From an uncultured Eggerthellaceae bacterium (GTDB lineage Bacteria > Actinomycetota > Coriobacteriia > Coriobacteriales > Eggerthellaceae): a stretch of DNA of 64,000 bases. The stretch spans positions 4,433 through 68,432 of the forward strand of contig CAUEBO010000008.1 in the NCBI GenBank assembly GCA_958454405.1. The letters are read 5' to 3'. The first letter of the stretch is position 1. The number at the start of each line of letters is the position of its first letter. Made by a program: the position numbers and the translations under genes. Below, in pieces: positions 8,702 through 17,239 of the stretch. Under the pieces are notes generated by a model, which was given only the letters and a program-made list of their open reading frames with translations, was not told where the DNA came from and did not search any database.

Positions 8702-9562
8702 ATGGAGGCCGCCTTTTCCGAGCTGCCCCTGGCGCTGTTCACGACCTTGGCTCCCATCGGCGCCGGCGCGTTCGCAGCGCTTGCGATCGCCTTCTTCGCC
8801 GCTCCGTTCACGGGCGAGCAGCTGAAGCGGATCGACCGGATGACGCTCGTTCCACTCGCCGTCGTGATCGTGGGGTTCGCCGCGTCGTTCTTCCACCTTG
8901 CGTCGCCTTCGCACGCGCCCTTCGTGTTCGCGCACGCCGGGTCCTCGCCGCTTTCGAACGAGATCCTCGTCGGATCGATCTTCGTGGTGCTGGCCGTCGT
9001 GTACACGGCCCTGGCGCTCGCCGGCAAGCTCTCCGGCGGCGTCCGCAAGGGCTTCGCGGCCGTCGTGGCCGCAGCGGCGCTCGTGTTCGCCTGCTTCACC
9101 GGCCTGGCCTACGTGATGGACACCATCGCCTCGTGGAACAGCCCGCTCGTCCCCGTGCAGATGCTCGGCTTCGCGCTGGTGGGCGGCATGGCCCTCGGCA
9201 CGCTCGCGCTGGGGCTCGCCGAGGCGCTTCCAGCTGCGCTGAAGAGCCCGTTCAAGCAGATCGGCGCCGTCGTGTCCGTGGCAGGCGCCGTGCTCGCCGT
9301 CGTCGGGCTGTGCGGGCAGGCGGCGCTCGCAGGCGGTTTGGCCAATCCCATCACGGCGGGGGCCGATCTCGTGGCGGCGGCGCTGCCGTGGATCGTGGTT
9401 TCGGTGGCCTGCCTCGTGCTGGCATGCGCGGCGAACGTCGCGGCGCTCTGGGGACGCAATCCCGTGGTCCTGGCCGCAACGGCCTCGGCGGCGTGCGTGG
9501 TGGGCGTGTTCGTCGCGCGGCTGGCGTTCTACGCCCTGCAGCTGTCGGTGGGGCTTGCCTAG
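8702..9562 (+). CDS. dmsC: DmsC membrane anchor, canonical copy
   Basis: A 286-residue integral membrane protein with eight predicted helices. The DmsC signature is intact: FFHLASP carries His65 (same position as in E. coli DmsC, where it is needed for menaquinol oxidation), followed by SSPLSNEILVGS. It begins one base after the dmsB stop. It should oxidise menaquinol and hand electrons to DmsB. It ends in RLAFYALQLSV, matching the end of the first copy. A promoter-like -10 follows before the chaperone gene. Confidence 0.9.
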   Translation: MEAAFSELPLALFTTLAPIGAGAFAALAIAFFAAPFTGEQLKRIDRMTLVPLAVVIVGFAASFFHLASPSHAPFVFAHAGSSPLSNEILVGSIFVVLAVVYTALALAGKLSGGVRKGFAAVVAAAALVFACFTGLAYVMDTIASWNSPLVPVQMLGFALVGGMALGTLALGLAEALPAALKSPFKQIGAVVSVAGAVLAVVGLCGQAALAGGLANPITAGADLVAAALPWIVVSVACLVLACAANVAALWGRNPVVLAATASAACVVGVFVARLAFYALQLSVGLA

Positions 9563-9601
9563 GCGCTCTGGAAGCGCTTCGAATCGGAAGGCAGGGTGCG
9601 C

Positions 9602-9607
9602 TACAAT
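9602..9607 (+). promoter_or_regulatory. possible internal promoter (-10 TACAAT) before the chaperone gene
   Basis: TACAAT in the 106-base gap between dmsC and the torD-like gene, with a poor -35 candidate (TTCGAA, 18 bases upstream). It may give extra expression of the chaperone and the third anchor. Confidence 0.35.
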
Positions 9608-9668
9608 GGTGGCGCATTCTGCTTTCCGCACGGTCCGATCGCGCGCATGGCGCGCACAAGGGGGTTGC

Positions 9669-10310
9669 ATGAACGACAACGACATCATGATGGACGGCAT
9701 CGCCTTCGTGGGCGAGACCTTGGCGCCGTTCTACCTGCAAGATCCGCGCACGGGTGACGCGGGCCCGGCATTTTTGGCCATGGCCTCGCTCGACGTGGCG
9801 GCCGCCGCGGCCGAGTGGCCCTTCGGCGAAGAGGCCGCCGTGCGCGATGCGCTCGGCCTCATGGTGGCAGGCCTTGCCGAAGGCGCCGATGCCGACGAGC
9901 TCGTATGGGAGTACCGCCGCCTGTTCGTGGGGCCCGCGGTGAAGCCGGCGCCGCCCTGGGGATCGGTCTACACCGACCGCGAGTGCGTGGTGTTCGGCGC
10001 GAGCACGCTCGAACTGCGCCGGTGGATGCGCGAGCAGGGAATCGAGCGCACGACCGACGACCGCACGCCGGAAGACCACATCGGCCTCATGCTGGCGCTC
10101 ATGGCGTGGATCGCGCGCAACCGTCCGGAAGCGCTGGACGAGTACCTGCGGTCGCACCTGCTCACCTGGTCTTCGCACTTCTTGGAGCAGCTTGCCGGCG
10201 CCGCGGAGCATCCGTTCTACGAGGGGCTCGCCCGCCTGACCGACGCCAGCCTCGAGGGCGTGCGCAGCGAGCTCGGCATCGAGGTCGCCTACCCGAGGTT
10301 CTATCGGTAG
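9669..10310 (+). CDS. TorD/DmsD-family molybdoenzyme chaperone
   Basis: A 213-residue, soluble, helical protein with hallmarks of the TorD/DmsD family: EYRRLFVGP (about 80-88), PPWGSVYTDRE (about 95-105), EDHIGLML (about 137-144) and a C-terminal HPFYEGLARLT. These proteins bind the Tat signal peptide of their partner and hold the apo-enzyme until the molybdenum cofactor is in. The partner here is DmsA at 5656. The start at 9669 was taken because the upstream open frame holds the promoter region; GGGGTTGC is a weak ribosome-binding site. The next gene starts six bases after the stop. Confidence 0.88.
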   Translation: MNDNDIMMDGIAFVGETLAPFYLQDPRTGDAGPAFLAMASLDVAAAAAEWPFGEEAAVRDALGLMVAGLAEGADADELVWEYRRLFVGPAVKPAPPWGSVYTDRECVVFGASTLELRRWMREQGIERTTDDRTPEDHIGLMLALMAWIARNRPEALDEYLRSHLLTWSSHFLEQLAGAAEHPFYEGLARLTDASLEGVRSELGIEVAYPRFYR

Positions 10311-10316
10311 GCTGCC

Positions 10317-11249
10317 ATGGTATCGGGCATCGACACGGCGCTCGGCGAGATCACCCTCGTGCTGTTCACGACGCTTGCGCCGTCAGGCGTCGTCGCGTAC
10401 GCCATCATGGGGCTGCCCATCGTGCGCGGCGGCCTCTCGGCGGAAGCGCAGCGGCGCATCGACCAGTTTCTCGCCATTCCCCTCGTCGTGTCGATGGTGG
10501 GCCTGGTGGCTTCGGCCACCCACCTGGGCAATCCCGCCAACGCGCTGTTCGTGTTCCTCGGGGTGGGCCGCAGCCCGCTTTCGAACGAGGTGTTCTGCGC
10601 CGTCGTGTTCCTGCTGCTGGCCGGCGTCTACTGGCTGTACTCGTTCGCCGAGCGTCCTCGTCGGAAGCTGCAGCGCGCGTGGATGGCGCTTTCCCTGGCG
10701 GCCGGCGTCGCGTTCGTCACCTCGGTGGCGTTCGCGTACAGCGCCGAGACCATCCTGTCGTGGCATACCGTCTACGTGCCGCTGGCCCTGTGGCTCAACG
10801 CGCTGACGGGCGGGCCGGTGCTGGCGCTGCTGGGGCTGCGTGCGGCCGGATTCCCGCCGGTCGAGGGACGGTTCGGCCGCGTGCTGCTGCTCTGCTCGCT
10901 CGTTGCGCTGGCGGCGAACGTCGCAACGTACGGGCTGCAGGCCGTGCAGCTGCCGTCCATCGAGAACTCGTTCGTGACGGCCGCCGACCTCGTGCCCCGC
11001 TACGGCATGATGATCGCCGCGTTCGGCGTGCTGGGCGCGGCGGGGATCGGGCTCGACGCGCGGACGCTGTTGGGCGGCAGCGCGCGGCAGCGCTCCGAGG
11101 GCGCGCGTCCGGGCGCCTTGGCATGTTCCCAGGTGGCGCGCTCGGCGACGATGCGGGCCGTGTGCGCGAGCGTGCTCGTGCTGGCCGGCATCTTCGTCAT
11201 GCGCTTCGCGTTCTACATGATGCATTTGACCGCCGGCCTCGGGGTGTGA
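10317..11249 (+). CDS. DmsC-like membrane anchor, third copy
   Basis: A 310-residue membrane protein with about eight helices. It carries the complete anchor motif: ATHLGNP with His69, then GRSPLSNEVF. It is only distantly like the copies at 4464 and 8702, so it is not a recent duplicate. It follows the chaperone by six bases. A locus with one DmsA and one DmsB but three anchors is unusual; this copy could be an alternative quinol-oxidising partner. A terminator was not obvious in the 107 bases after it, which separate it from the convergent GGDEF/EAL gene. Confidence 0.85.
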   Translation: MVSGIDTALGEITLVLFTTLAPSGVVAYAIMGLPIVRGGLSAEAQRRIDQFLAIPLVVSMVGLVASATHLGNPANALFVFLGVGRSPLSNEVFCAVVFLLLAGVYWLYSFAERPRRKLQRAWMALSLAAGVAFVTSVAFAYSAETILSWHTVYVPLALWLNALTGGPVLALLGLRAAGFPPVEGRFGRVLLLCSLVALAANVATYGLQAVQLPSIENSFVTAADLVPRYGMMIAAFGVLGAAGIGLDARTLLGGSARQRSEGARPGALACSQVARSATMRAVCASVLVLAGIFVMRFAFYMMHLTAGLGV

Positions 11250-11356
11250 GGCGGCCTTCCCGCTTCCGCGAAGGCATAAAAGCGTGCCGTCCGCCCGTTC
11301 GCGAGCGGGTCCGTCGTCTTGGCGAGTTTCGCGCGCCGTTCCGACCGTCCTGCGGT

Positions 11357-14300
11357 CTATCCGTTCGAGGCGATGTGGGGCTGCATGCCGGGCTCGTAGA
11401 CGCGGTAGCGTGCCTTGCCTTCTGCTTTCGCCTGGTAGAGCGCGGCATCCGCCCGCTCGTACACGGCGGTGAACCGCGTGCCGTGCTCGGGCACCATGGC
11501 GATGCCGGCCGAAACCGTCAGCGCGATGGCCTTGCCGGGCGCTGCGTCCGTTTCCCAGCGGTCGTCGCACAGCGCGCGCACGCGCCGGGCGATGTCGTCG
11601 TGGGAAATGTCGTCGCAGTAGATGATGAACTCGTCGCCGCCCCAGCGGCAGATCACGTCGTTCTTGCGGAAGGCGGCGCGCAGGTGCTGGCCGATGCCGG
11701 ACAGCACGCGGTCGCCGCAGAGATGGCCGTGGAGGTCGTTCACGAGCTTGAAGTCGTCGAGATCGACGATGACGAACGCGCCGGTCCTGCCCTCCTTGAC
11801 GGTGGAGGCGAACGCTTCGGGCAGCTGGCGCGAAGCGGTCTGGCGATTGAGCAGGCCGGTGAGCGCGTCGCGCTGGGCCTGGTCGGCAAGGTGCAGCTCG
11901 CGCCGCTTCCGCTCGTCGATGTCGATGACGTAGAGGTAGGCGTAGACGTCCCCGCCGTCTTCAAGGCGCATGAGGTGGCAGCGCAGCTCGACCCAGCGCT
12001 CCCGGCCTTCGCCCGACGTCCCGCAGGCCGCGGGCGCCCCTTGCAGCGGGAGCTGCCGGTATTCCATGATGCACGTCGTCGTTCCCTGGTCGTACCGGGC
12101 GAGCATGGTGTCGTGGTCCAGGAATTCCGCGACGGCTTCGCGGTCGGCTGCGGGCCGGACGCCGGCGCTGATGGCGGCGTCCATGTCGTAGGCCGACCAA
12201 TCCTCGAACTGCAAGCCGAGCTTTCTGCGGAGCAGATCGCGATCGTCGTCGTCCAGAAAACCCCAGCGCGTCACGTTGATGCACCAATGGTGGGCGGATT
12301 GGGCATTGAGCAGCTCGAACAGACGGGCGTCGCTGTTGATGGACCCGAGCGCCGAAAGCTCGCGCTGCCGCTGCTCGGTCACGTCCTCCACGGACGCGTA
12401 GAACAGGCGCCGGTCCTCCTGGTTGCTCAGGAAGAACACCCGCAGCTTCATCCACATGAGGTCGCCGTTCAGGCGGAAGCGCCGCACGACGCCCTCTGCC
12501 CCCGACACCGGATGCTGTTCCGCTTCGTCGAACAGCGACAGCACGGCATCGCGGTCGTCGGGATGGGTCTGCTGCCAGATGCAGGCCTGCCGCTCCCGCA
12601 AGTCGATGGGGTTGCATCCGGTGACGCGGTAGTACTCGTTGTTGACCTGCATGAGCTCGTACCGGTCGTCGTACACCGCGTACACGGCCATGCCGCCTAT
12701 GAGGTTGTCGACGATGGTGCGGCTCAGGTCGTTGTCGTGGATGAGCGCGTCCACGTCGATGGTGTCCACGATGGGGCTCAGCACGCCCCGGTAGTCCACG
12801 GCATCCGGATCCTGAAGGAGCTCTTCAAGCGCCTCGGTGCTCATGGGCCGGTGGAAGTAGAAGCCCTGCGCGTAGTCGCATCCGATGCTCCGCAGGAACT
12901 CCACCTGCTCTTTCGTCTCCGCCCCTTCGGCGATGATGCGCAGGTCCATGAGGCGCGCCATGGACACGATGGCCTCGAGGATGCTTTCTCCGCGTTGCAC
13001 GTTCTCCTGGCGGTTCAAGAAGTTCATGTCGATTTTGATGACGTCGACGTTGATGTCCTTGAGCATGTTGAGCGACGAGTACCCGCTGCCGAAGTCGTCC
13101 ATGAGGATGGTGAAGCCGAGGTCCTTCAACCGGTTGACCGCCTTCGACATCCTGCGGTCCTCGGCGTAGGCGCTTTCGGTGATCTCGAGCTCCAGAAGCT
13201 CGCGCTCTATGCCGTAGCGCTCGACCAAGCCCTCGATGGTGTCCACGACGTCGATGGCGTACAGGTCGGCCCGCGATATGTTGACCGAGACGGGAATGGG
13301 CCTGCCTCCTCGATCGATCCACGATCGGATGCGCCGGCATGCTTCCTCCCATACGTACAGGTCCAGGTTGGCGATGAAGCCGGCATGCTCGAGCACGGGG
13401 ATGAACGCCCCGGGCATGACGAGCCCCCGTTCGGGGTGCTTCCAGCGCACGAGCGCTTCCAGCCCCACGATGCGGCCCGTGCGCGTGTTGCATTGCGGCT
13501 GCCAGTACAGCACGAACTCGCGGTTCTCAAGCGCCTGCCGCACTTCCAGCAGCGTCTTGGTCTCGTCTTCCATCTCCTCCGACATGGACGGCTCGTACCA
13601 GGCGATGCGCTTCGCGTACACCCCCTTGGCGGAGTTCATGGCGATCATGGCATGGTCGCAGGCTGCGACGAAGGCGCCTTCGCCGCGGTCGACCGGGCAG
13701 ACGCCGAGCACCGGCTGGAAGCCCAGGACGTCCTCCGATTCGGTTCGGTATCGCAGCAGGCCCTCGTCGATGCCTTCTTCGGAGATGATGCCGTGCGGAA
13801 GCAGCAGGGCGAAATCGTCGCCGCCCAAGTAGCCGCACATGCCTTCGTAGGCGCGCGTCAGCCGGTCGATGCTCTCGGCGATGGCCTTCAGCATCTGGTC
13901 GCCGGCGTCGCGGCCGTACCATTCGTTGAAGAGCTTGAAGTGCTCTATGTCCAGGTAGACGGCGTCGTAGCGGACCGAGGGGTTGCCTGACGCCAGCTCC
14001 TCGGCCTTGCCGTAGAACGTGCTGGCGTTGTACAAGCCCGTAAGGGGGTCGCGCTCCCTGAGCAGCTGGATCTGGAGGTTCTCGGCGTGCGTCTCGCGGT
14101 TGCGGACTTCCTGGTCGACGTCGGAGATGAAGCACATCACCACCGTTTCGGCACCCTCGCCCCGCTTCACCGACACGATGGTCTGGGCCGCCCAGCCCCA
14201 TCCGCCCGCGCAGAGGCGCTTTCGGAATTCGCCACGCAGCGCGCCTCCTGCTTCGTCGATGCGCGCGATGAGCGTGTCGAACTCCCAGAACGAAAGGAAC

Positions 14301-14818
14301 CGCTCGCGGTCTTCGGGGTGGATCATGTTCTCGAGCACGTCGGCGAACATGACGTCGAGCTGGCCCGCGAGCGGCGGCATGACGTACTTGTCGGGCTCGG
14401 TGTAGAGCACGTTGTAGGAGTTGCCGGTGACGTTGATCTCGAACAGCTCGTCGTAGGACGACGGCTCGCTGAGTGTGGCGAACAGGCTGCGGCTGCCGTC
14501 GTCGATGGGCCGCCCCGAGAACAGCACGCACGGGCCTTCCTGGAGCCATTCCAGTTCGAGGCAGGTGATCTCGTACCACTGGTCCAGGCGCTCGCTGTAG
14601 ATGACGGTCTGGTTCACGCCCGTGTCCGCGTCGGGCTGCCAGGGGCAGTCGCGGCATGGCTCCGACGCGCCCCGGAAGCACTCGTAGCACAGCGCGCCCA
14701 CGCGCCCGCCGGGAAACACGCGGCGCGAGGCCCGATCCATGTACACGACGCGGTATGCGCGATCGATGACGTACGTGTGCCCCTGTTTTGGCGATCGTCC
14801 CTGTGCTCCAGCCGACAT
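11357..14818 (-). CDS. multidomain c-di-GMP protein: Cys-rich PAS, GGDEF, EAL, PAS, PAS, GGDEF
   Basis: A 1153-residue cytoplasmic signalling protein. The N-terminal PAS-like region holds Cys44, Cys47, Cys55 and Cys58 (CYEC and CRDC). A first GGDEF domain has the deviant motif GGDDF (about residue 331) and no RxxD inhibitory site. The EAL domain (about 425-680) keeps GLEALVRW, SVNIS, ELEITES, DDFGSGYSS and AEGAET, so it should be an active phosphodiesterase. Two PAS-like segments follow, then a second GGDEF (WGGDEF near 1059) with RKND exactly five residues before it, an intact inhibitory site. Synthase and hydrolase activities thus share one chain. GAAAAGGAGCGCGC precedes the ATG. No membrane segments were seen. 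Confidence 0.9.
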   Translation of the reverse strand: MSAGAQGRSPKQGHTYVIDRAYRVVYMDRASRRVFPGGRVGALCYECFRGASEPCRDCPWQPDADTGVNQTVIYSERLDQWYEITCLELEWLQEGPCVLFSGRPIDDGSRSLFATLSEPSSYDELFEINVTGNSYNVLYTEPDKYVMPPLAGQLDVMFADVLENMIHPEDRERFLSFWEFDTLIARIDEAGGALRGEFRKRLCAGGWGWAAQTIVSVKRGEGAETVVMCFISDVDQEVRNRETHAENLQIQLLRERDPLTGLYNASTFYGKAEELASGNPSVRYDAVYLDIEHFKLFNEWYGRDAGDQMLKAIAESIDRLTRAYEGMCGYLGGDDFALLLPHGIISEEGIDEGLLRYRTESEDVLGFQPVLGVCPVDRGEGAFVAACDHAMIAMNSAKGVYAKRIAWYEPSMSEEMEDETKTLLEVRQALENREFVLYWQPQCNTRTGRIVGLEALVRWKHPERGLVMPGAFIPVLEHAGFIANLDLYVWEEACRRIRSWIDRGGRPIPVSVNISRADLYAIDVVDTIEGLVERYGIERELLELEITESAYAEDRRMSKAVNRLKDLGFTILMDDFGSGYSSLNMLKDINVDVIKIDMNFLNRQENVQRGESILEAIVSMARLMDLRIIAEGAETKEQVEFLRSIGCDYAQGFYFHRPMSTEALEELLQDPDAVDYRGVLSPIVDTIDVDALIHDNDLSRTIVDNLIGGMAVYAVYDDRYELMQVNNEYYRVTGCNPIDLRERQACIWQQTHPDDRDAVLSLFDEAEQHPVSGAEGVVRRFRLNGDLMWMKLRVFFLSNQEDRRLFYASVEDVTEQRQRELSALGSINSDARLFELLNAQSAHHWCINVTRWGFLDDDDRDLLRRKLGLQFEDWSAYDMDAAISAGVRPAADREAVAEFLDHDTMLARYDQGTTTCIMEYRQLPLQGAPAACGTSGEGRERWVELRCHLMRLEDGGDVYAYLYVIDIDERKRRELHLADQAQRDALTGLLNRQTASRQLPEAFASTVKEGRTGAFVIVDLDDFKLVNDLHGHLCGDRVLSGIGQHLRAAFRKNDVICRWGGDEFIIYCDDISHDDIARRVRALCDDRWETDAAPGKAIALTVSAGIAMVPEHGTRFTAVYERADAALYQAKAEGKARYRVYEPGMQPHIASNG

Positions 14819-14846
14819 GCGCGCTCCTTTTCTCGGCAATCTTGCT

Positions 14847-14852
14847 ATTGTA
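14847..14852 (-). promoter_or_regulatory. -10 element of the c-di-GMP gene
   Basis: TACAAT on the minus strand, 28 bases upstream of the ATG at 14818. No convincing -35 was seen. Confidence 0.4.
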
Positions 14853-15094
14853 GAGCCTTGCCGGAGGTTTTTCCCGAGCGAATCCGAAAATATGCGCGTG
14901 ATGTGCGGTTGCGCGGCGCGCGTCGTCGGAGCCTGCCATTGACGGGAAACGTCGCTGCGGCGGGAGGGCGTCCGAATCGAGCGGCCCATCGGATCGAACG
15001 GGCATGTCCCTGCTGCATATGCGCGTTCGGCCGCACGCGGATGCTGGAACTGTGCGATACTGGTGCCGGCAGGGCAACGGGAAGGAGAAGCGCT

Positions 15095-15571
15095 ATGCAG
15101 TTCAGCAAGGTTCTGGTTCCCTTCGACAACTCCGAACAGGCCCAGAGCGCGCTCAGGGTCGCGCGCGGGCTCGTCGGCGACGAGGCGGCAGCGGAGCTGC
15201 ACGTCATCACCGTGCTGCCGACGGCCACGTTGGCGACGTACGACACCTCGGGCAACCCGCTCGCGCGGTCGTCGCTCATGTTCGCCGACTACGGCAATTA
15301 CGAGAAGGTGATGGACGGCATCCTGGGCGGCGCGAAGGAAGAGCTGCTGGCCGGCATCAGGGATGCGCTCGACGGAGCATCCTGCTCGGTGGCGGTGGAG
15401 GCCGTGGTGGCCGCGTCTCCCGCCGTCGGCATCGCCGATTACGCCGACGAGCACGAATGCGACCTCATCGTGATGGGCCGCCGCGGCCTTGGGGCCCTGC
15501 GGGGCATGCTGGGCAGCGTCAGCTACGGGGTGCTGCACGCGGCGAACGTGCCTGTGCTGACGGTGAAGTAG
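15095..15571 (+). CDS. universal stress protein (UspA family)
   Basis: A 158-residue single Usp domain. It opens with a beta strand, KVLVPFDNSEQAQSALR, and ends with the ATP-binding signature CDLIVMGRRGLGALRG, then MLGSVSYGVLHAANVPVLTVK. The G-2x-G-9x-G(S/T) pattern typical of nucleotide-binding Usp proteins is present. GGGAAGGAGAAGCGCT precedes the ATG at 15095. It is monocistronic, divergent from the c-di-GMP gene. Its cellular role cannot be read from sequence; Usp proteins are usually induced under starvation and respiratory stress. Confidence 0.9.
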   Translation: MQFSKVLVPFDNSEQAQSALRVARGLVGDEAAAELHVITVLPTATLATYDTSGNPLARSSLMFADYGNYEKVMDGILGGAKEELLAGIRDALDGASCSVAVEAVVAASPAVGIADYADEHECDLIVMGRRGLGALRGMLGSVSYGVLHAANVPVLTVK

Positions 15572-16016
15572 CGGCGGCGTTCGCCGTTCGCGGCGGGCGC
15601 GCACGCGGCGGCTCGCCGTTTTCGTTGGAAAACTGAAAATGCGAGGTTCGGATGCGGGTCCTCTCGCGCTGTTTGTCCGTCTGGCGGGCGGGACGGAGTT
15701 CGCTGCATTCCTTTTTCTGCCTGGGTTTAGTCGATACGGCGCAAGCCGCTCCGGAAAGGCGCTTGCGACTCCGCGGCACGCCCTCCTCGTATCGGCTTTT
15801 CGCAGGAACGTTCAGTGGGCATGCATTGGCGGAGAAGAGCGGGCCGAAGACGCGGAGTCGCCGCTTTCCCGCGCTGTCCCTTCCGTAAAGGGGTCGCAAC
15901 GGTTCCTCAACGCGCGGCAGGGGCGCGCGACGCTCGGCTTCTCGTGCGGGACAATGCCGAGAAACCGGATTTGCGCCGCAGCGCTGCGCGCTCGGCTCGC
16001 GTCGAAAGGACCTTCC
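15572..16016. other. 445-base spacer without a convincing gene
   Basis: A weak hairpin at 15606-15618 (CGGCG, loop GCT, then CGCCG and TTTTCGTT) may end the usp transcript. An open frame at 15652-15888 has no ribosome-binding site and an arginine/serine-rich composition typical of chance frames in GC-rich DNA. The last bases hold GAAAGGA, the ribosome-binding site of the gene at 16017. Confidence 0.5.
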
Positions 16017-17102
16017 ATGCCTGCTTCGATCCATCCTGCCGTGCAGCTTCACATCGTGCTTGACGAGGAGAGCTACGAAGGGGGCGACAGCGTCGAGATG
16101 GCGCGCCGCTTCGCCGCCGTCGCGCCCACAGAGGTGGTGCGGGCCAGCAAGGGGTCGCAGCGCTCCAACGTGCTCCGTTTCGACTTGAGCGACGACGTGG
16201 TTGTGGACCAGGCTGACGCGGATCCGCTCTGGCACGATGCGCTCATCACGTGGCTCGACGAGGAATTCGACGAAACGTCGGCGCTCGTGGCGCGCGAGAA
16301 CGACGCGCGGAAGAACAACGGCGCGCCGACGGTGCCGTTCCAATGGGCCGAGGTCAAGTTCGGCATGGGGCCGATCATCGCCATCCGCATGGTATCCTCG
16401 GCCATTCCGGCCGAGGCGGCCGGGTACGTGGCGCGCGCCCGCACGCTGCTGGCCCAAGGAGCCTTCGGCGCCGATCCTGTCTCGTCCATCCGCATTCCCG
16501 CCTGCGCGACCATCGAGATCCAGCGGGCCGAGGCTGAAGCCGCCGACGTCGTCCGCGCCGTGGAGGACCGGCATCGCGACGGCGGTCCCGCGTCCATCCC
16601 GCCGCGGGGCGCGTCTGCGGAGGCGTTGCGGGACATCGGCAGGGAGGAGCGGGGGTCAACCTCCGCATCCGACATCATCGCGGCCGTGAACGAGGCGGCG
16701 GGCTTCGACGACGATTCCCGCGGGTGGGCCGCTGCCGACCCTGACGGCCAGAACGCTTGGGCCTCCCTGTCGGTCCAACGCGGCGAGCCGACGCGCGCCG
16801 AGATAGAGGCGGCGGTGGCCGAGGCTGAAGCCGCCCTGCGCCACGGCCAGGACCCGGCGGATGCCGCCGACGATCCGTCGGCTTCCGACGACGGATCGCG
16901 AGCCGACCTTCAGGACGGCGCCCGACGCGACGGCGCGCAGCGGCGTGCGGGTGCGGACGATCTCGCCGAAGCCGAGGAGGCGTGCGCACTCTCCGCCGAG
17001 GACGTGCCCGAGAGCTTGGACTACCGCGTGTGGAACGTCGCGTACGCCGACGGGACCTCGGTGCGGTTCGACTCGGTTCTGGGAGAGGCGCTGCTGGACT
17101 GA
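16017..17102 (+). CDS. acidic protein of unknown function
   Basis: A 361-residue soluble protein I do not recognise. The N-terminal two-fifths looks folded (QLHIVLDEESYEGGDS and PFQWAEVKFGMGPIIAIRM are alternating hydrophobic segments). It is followed by a low-complexity region, about residues 180-330, rich in Ala, Asp, Glu, Gly and Arg. A short conserved-looking end, YRVWNVAYADGTSVRFDS, closes the protein. There is no signal peptide, membrane helix or Cys motif. GAAAGGA six bases before the ATG supports the start; the frame is open further upstream to 15639. It is monocistronic. Codon use matches its neighbours. Confidence 0.75.
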   Translation: MPASIHPAVQLHIVLDEESYEGGDSVEMARRFAAVAPTEVVRASKGSQRSNVLRFDLSDDVVVDQADADPLWHDALITWLDEEFDETSALVARENDARKNNGAPTVPFQWAEVKFGMGPIIAIRMVSSAIPAEAAGYVARARTLLAQGAFGADPVSSIRIPACATIEIQRAEAEAADVVRAVEDRHRDGGPASIPPRGASAEALRDIGREERGSTSASDIIAAVNEAAGFDDDSRGWAAADPDGQNAWASLSVQRGEPTRAEIEAAVAEAEAALRHGQDPADAADDPSASDDGSRADLQDGARRDGAQRRAGADDLAEAEEACALSAEDVPESLDYRVWNVAYADGTSVRFDSVLGEALLD

Positions 17103-17172
17103 GGGCGCCTGAGGATGCCGCCGCTTGGCATGCGCCTGTGCGGACGGGCCGGATGCGCAGGCGCGGGCTTCG

Positions 17173-17183
17173 CCCCCCCCCCC
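17173..17183. repeat. run of eleven C
   Basis: A homopolymer of eleven C in the 137-base spacer between two convergent genes. It lies after both stop codons, so it should not change either protein. Confidence 0.85.
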
Positions 17184-17239
17184 TCGGCCGCCAGCGCGCG
17201 AATTTCCGCCTGCCACTCGCCGGCAGGCAGGTTCGACGG

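Noticed and set aside
9815..13990. A 1391-codon open frame on the plus strand
   Set aside because: It runs antisense to the c-di-GMP gene and through the chaperone and third DmsC in another frame. The composition is Arg/His/Val-rich and it has no domain character; GC-rich codon bias keeps such frames open.
15652..15888. Open frame of 78 codons between usp and the unknown protein
   Set aside because: No ribosome-binding site, Arg/Ser-rich, not coupled to neighbours.
17103..17239. Phase variation through the run of eleven C
   Set aside because: The run lies after the stop codons of both convergent genes, so length change would not switch a protein.
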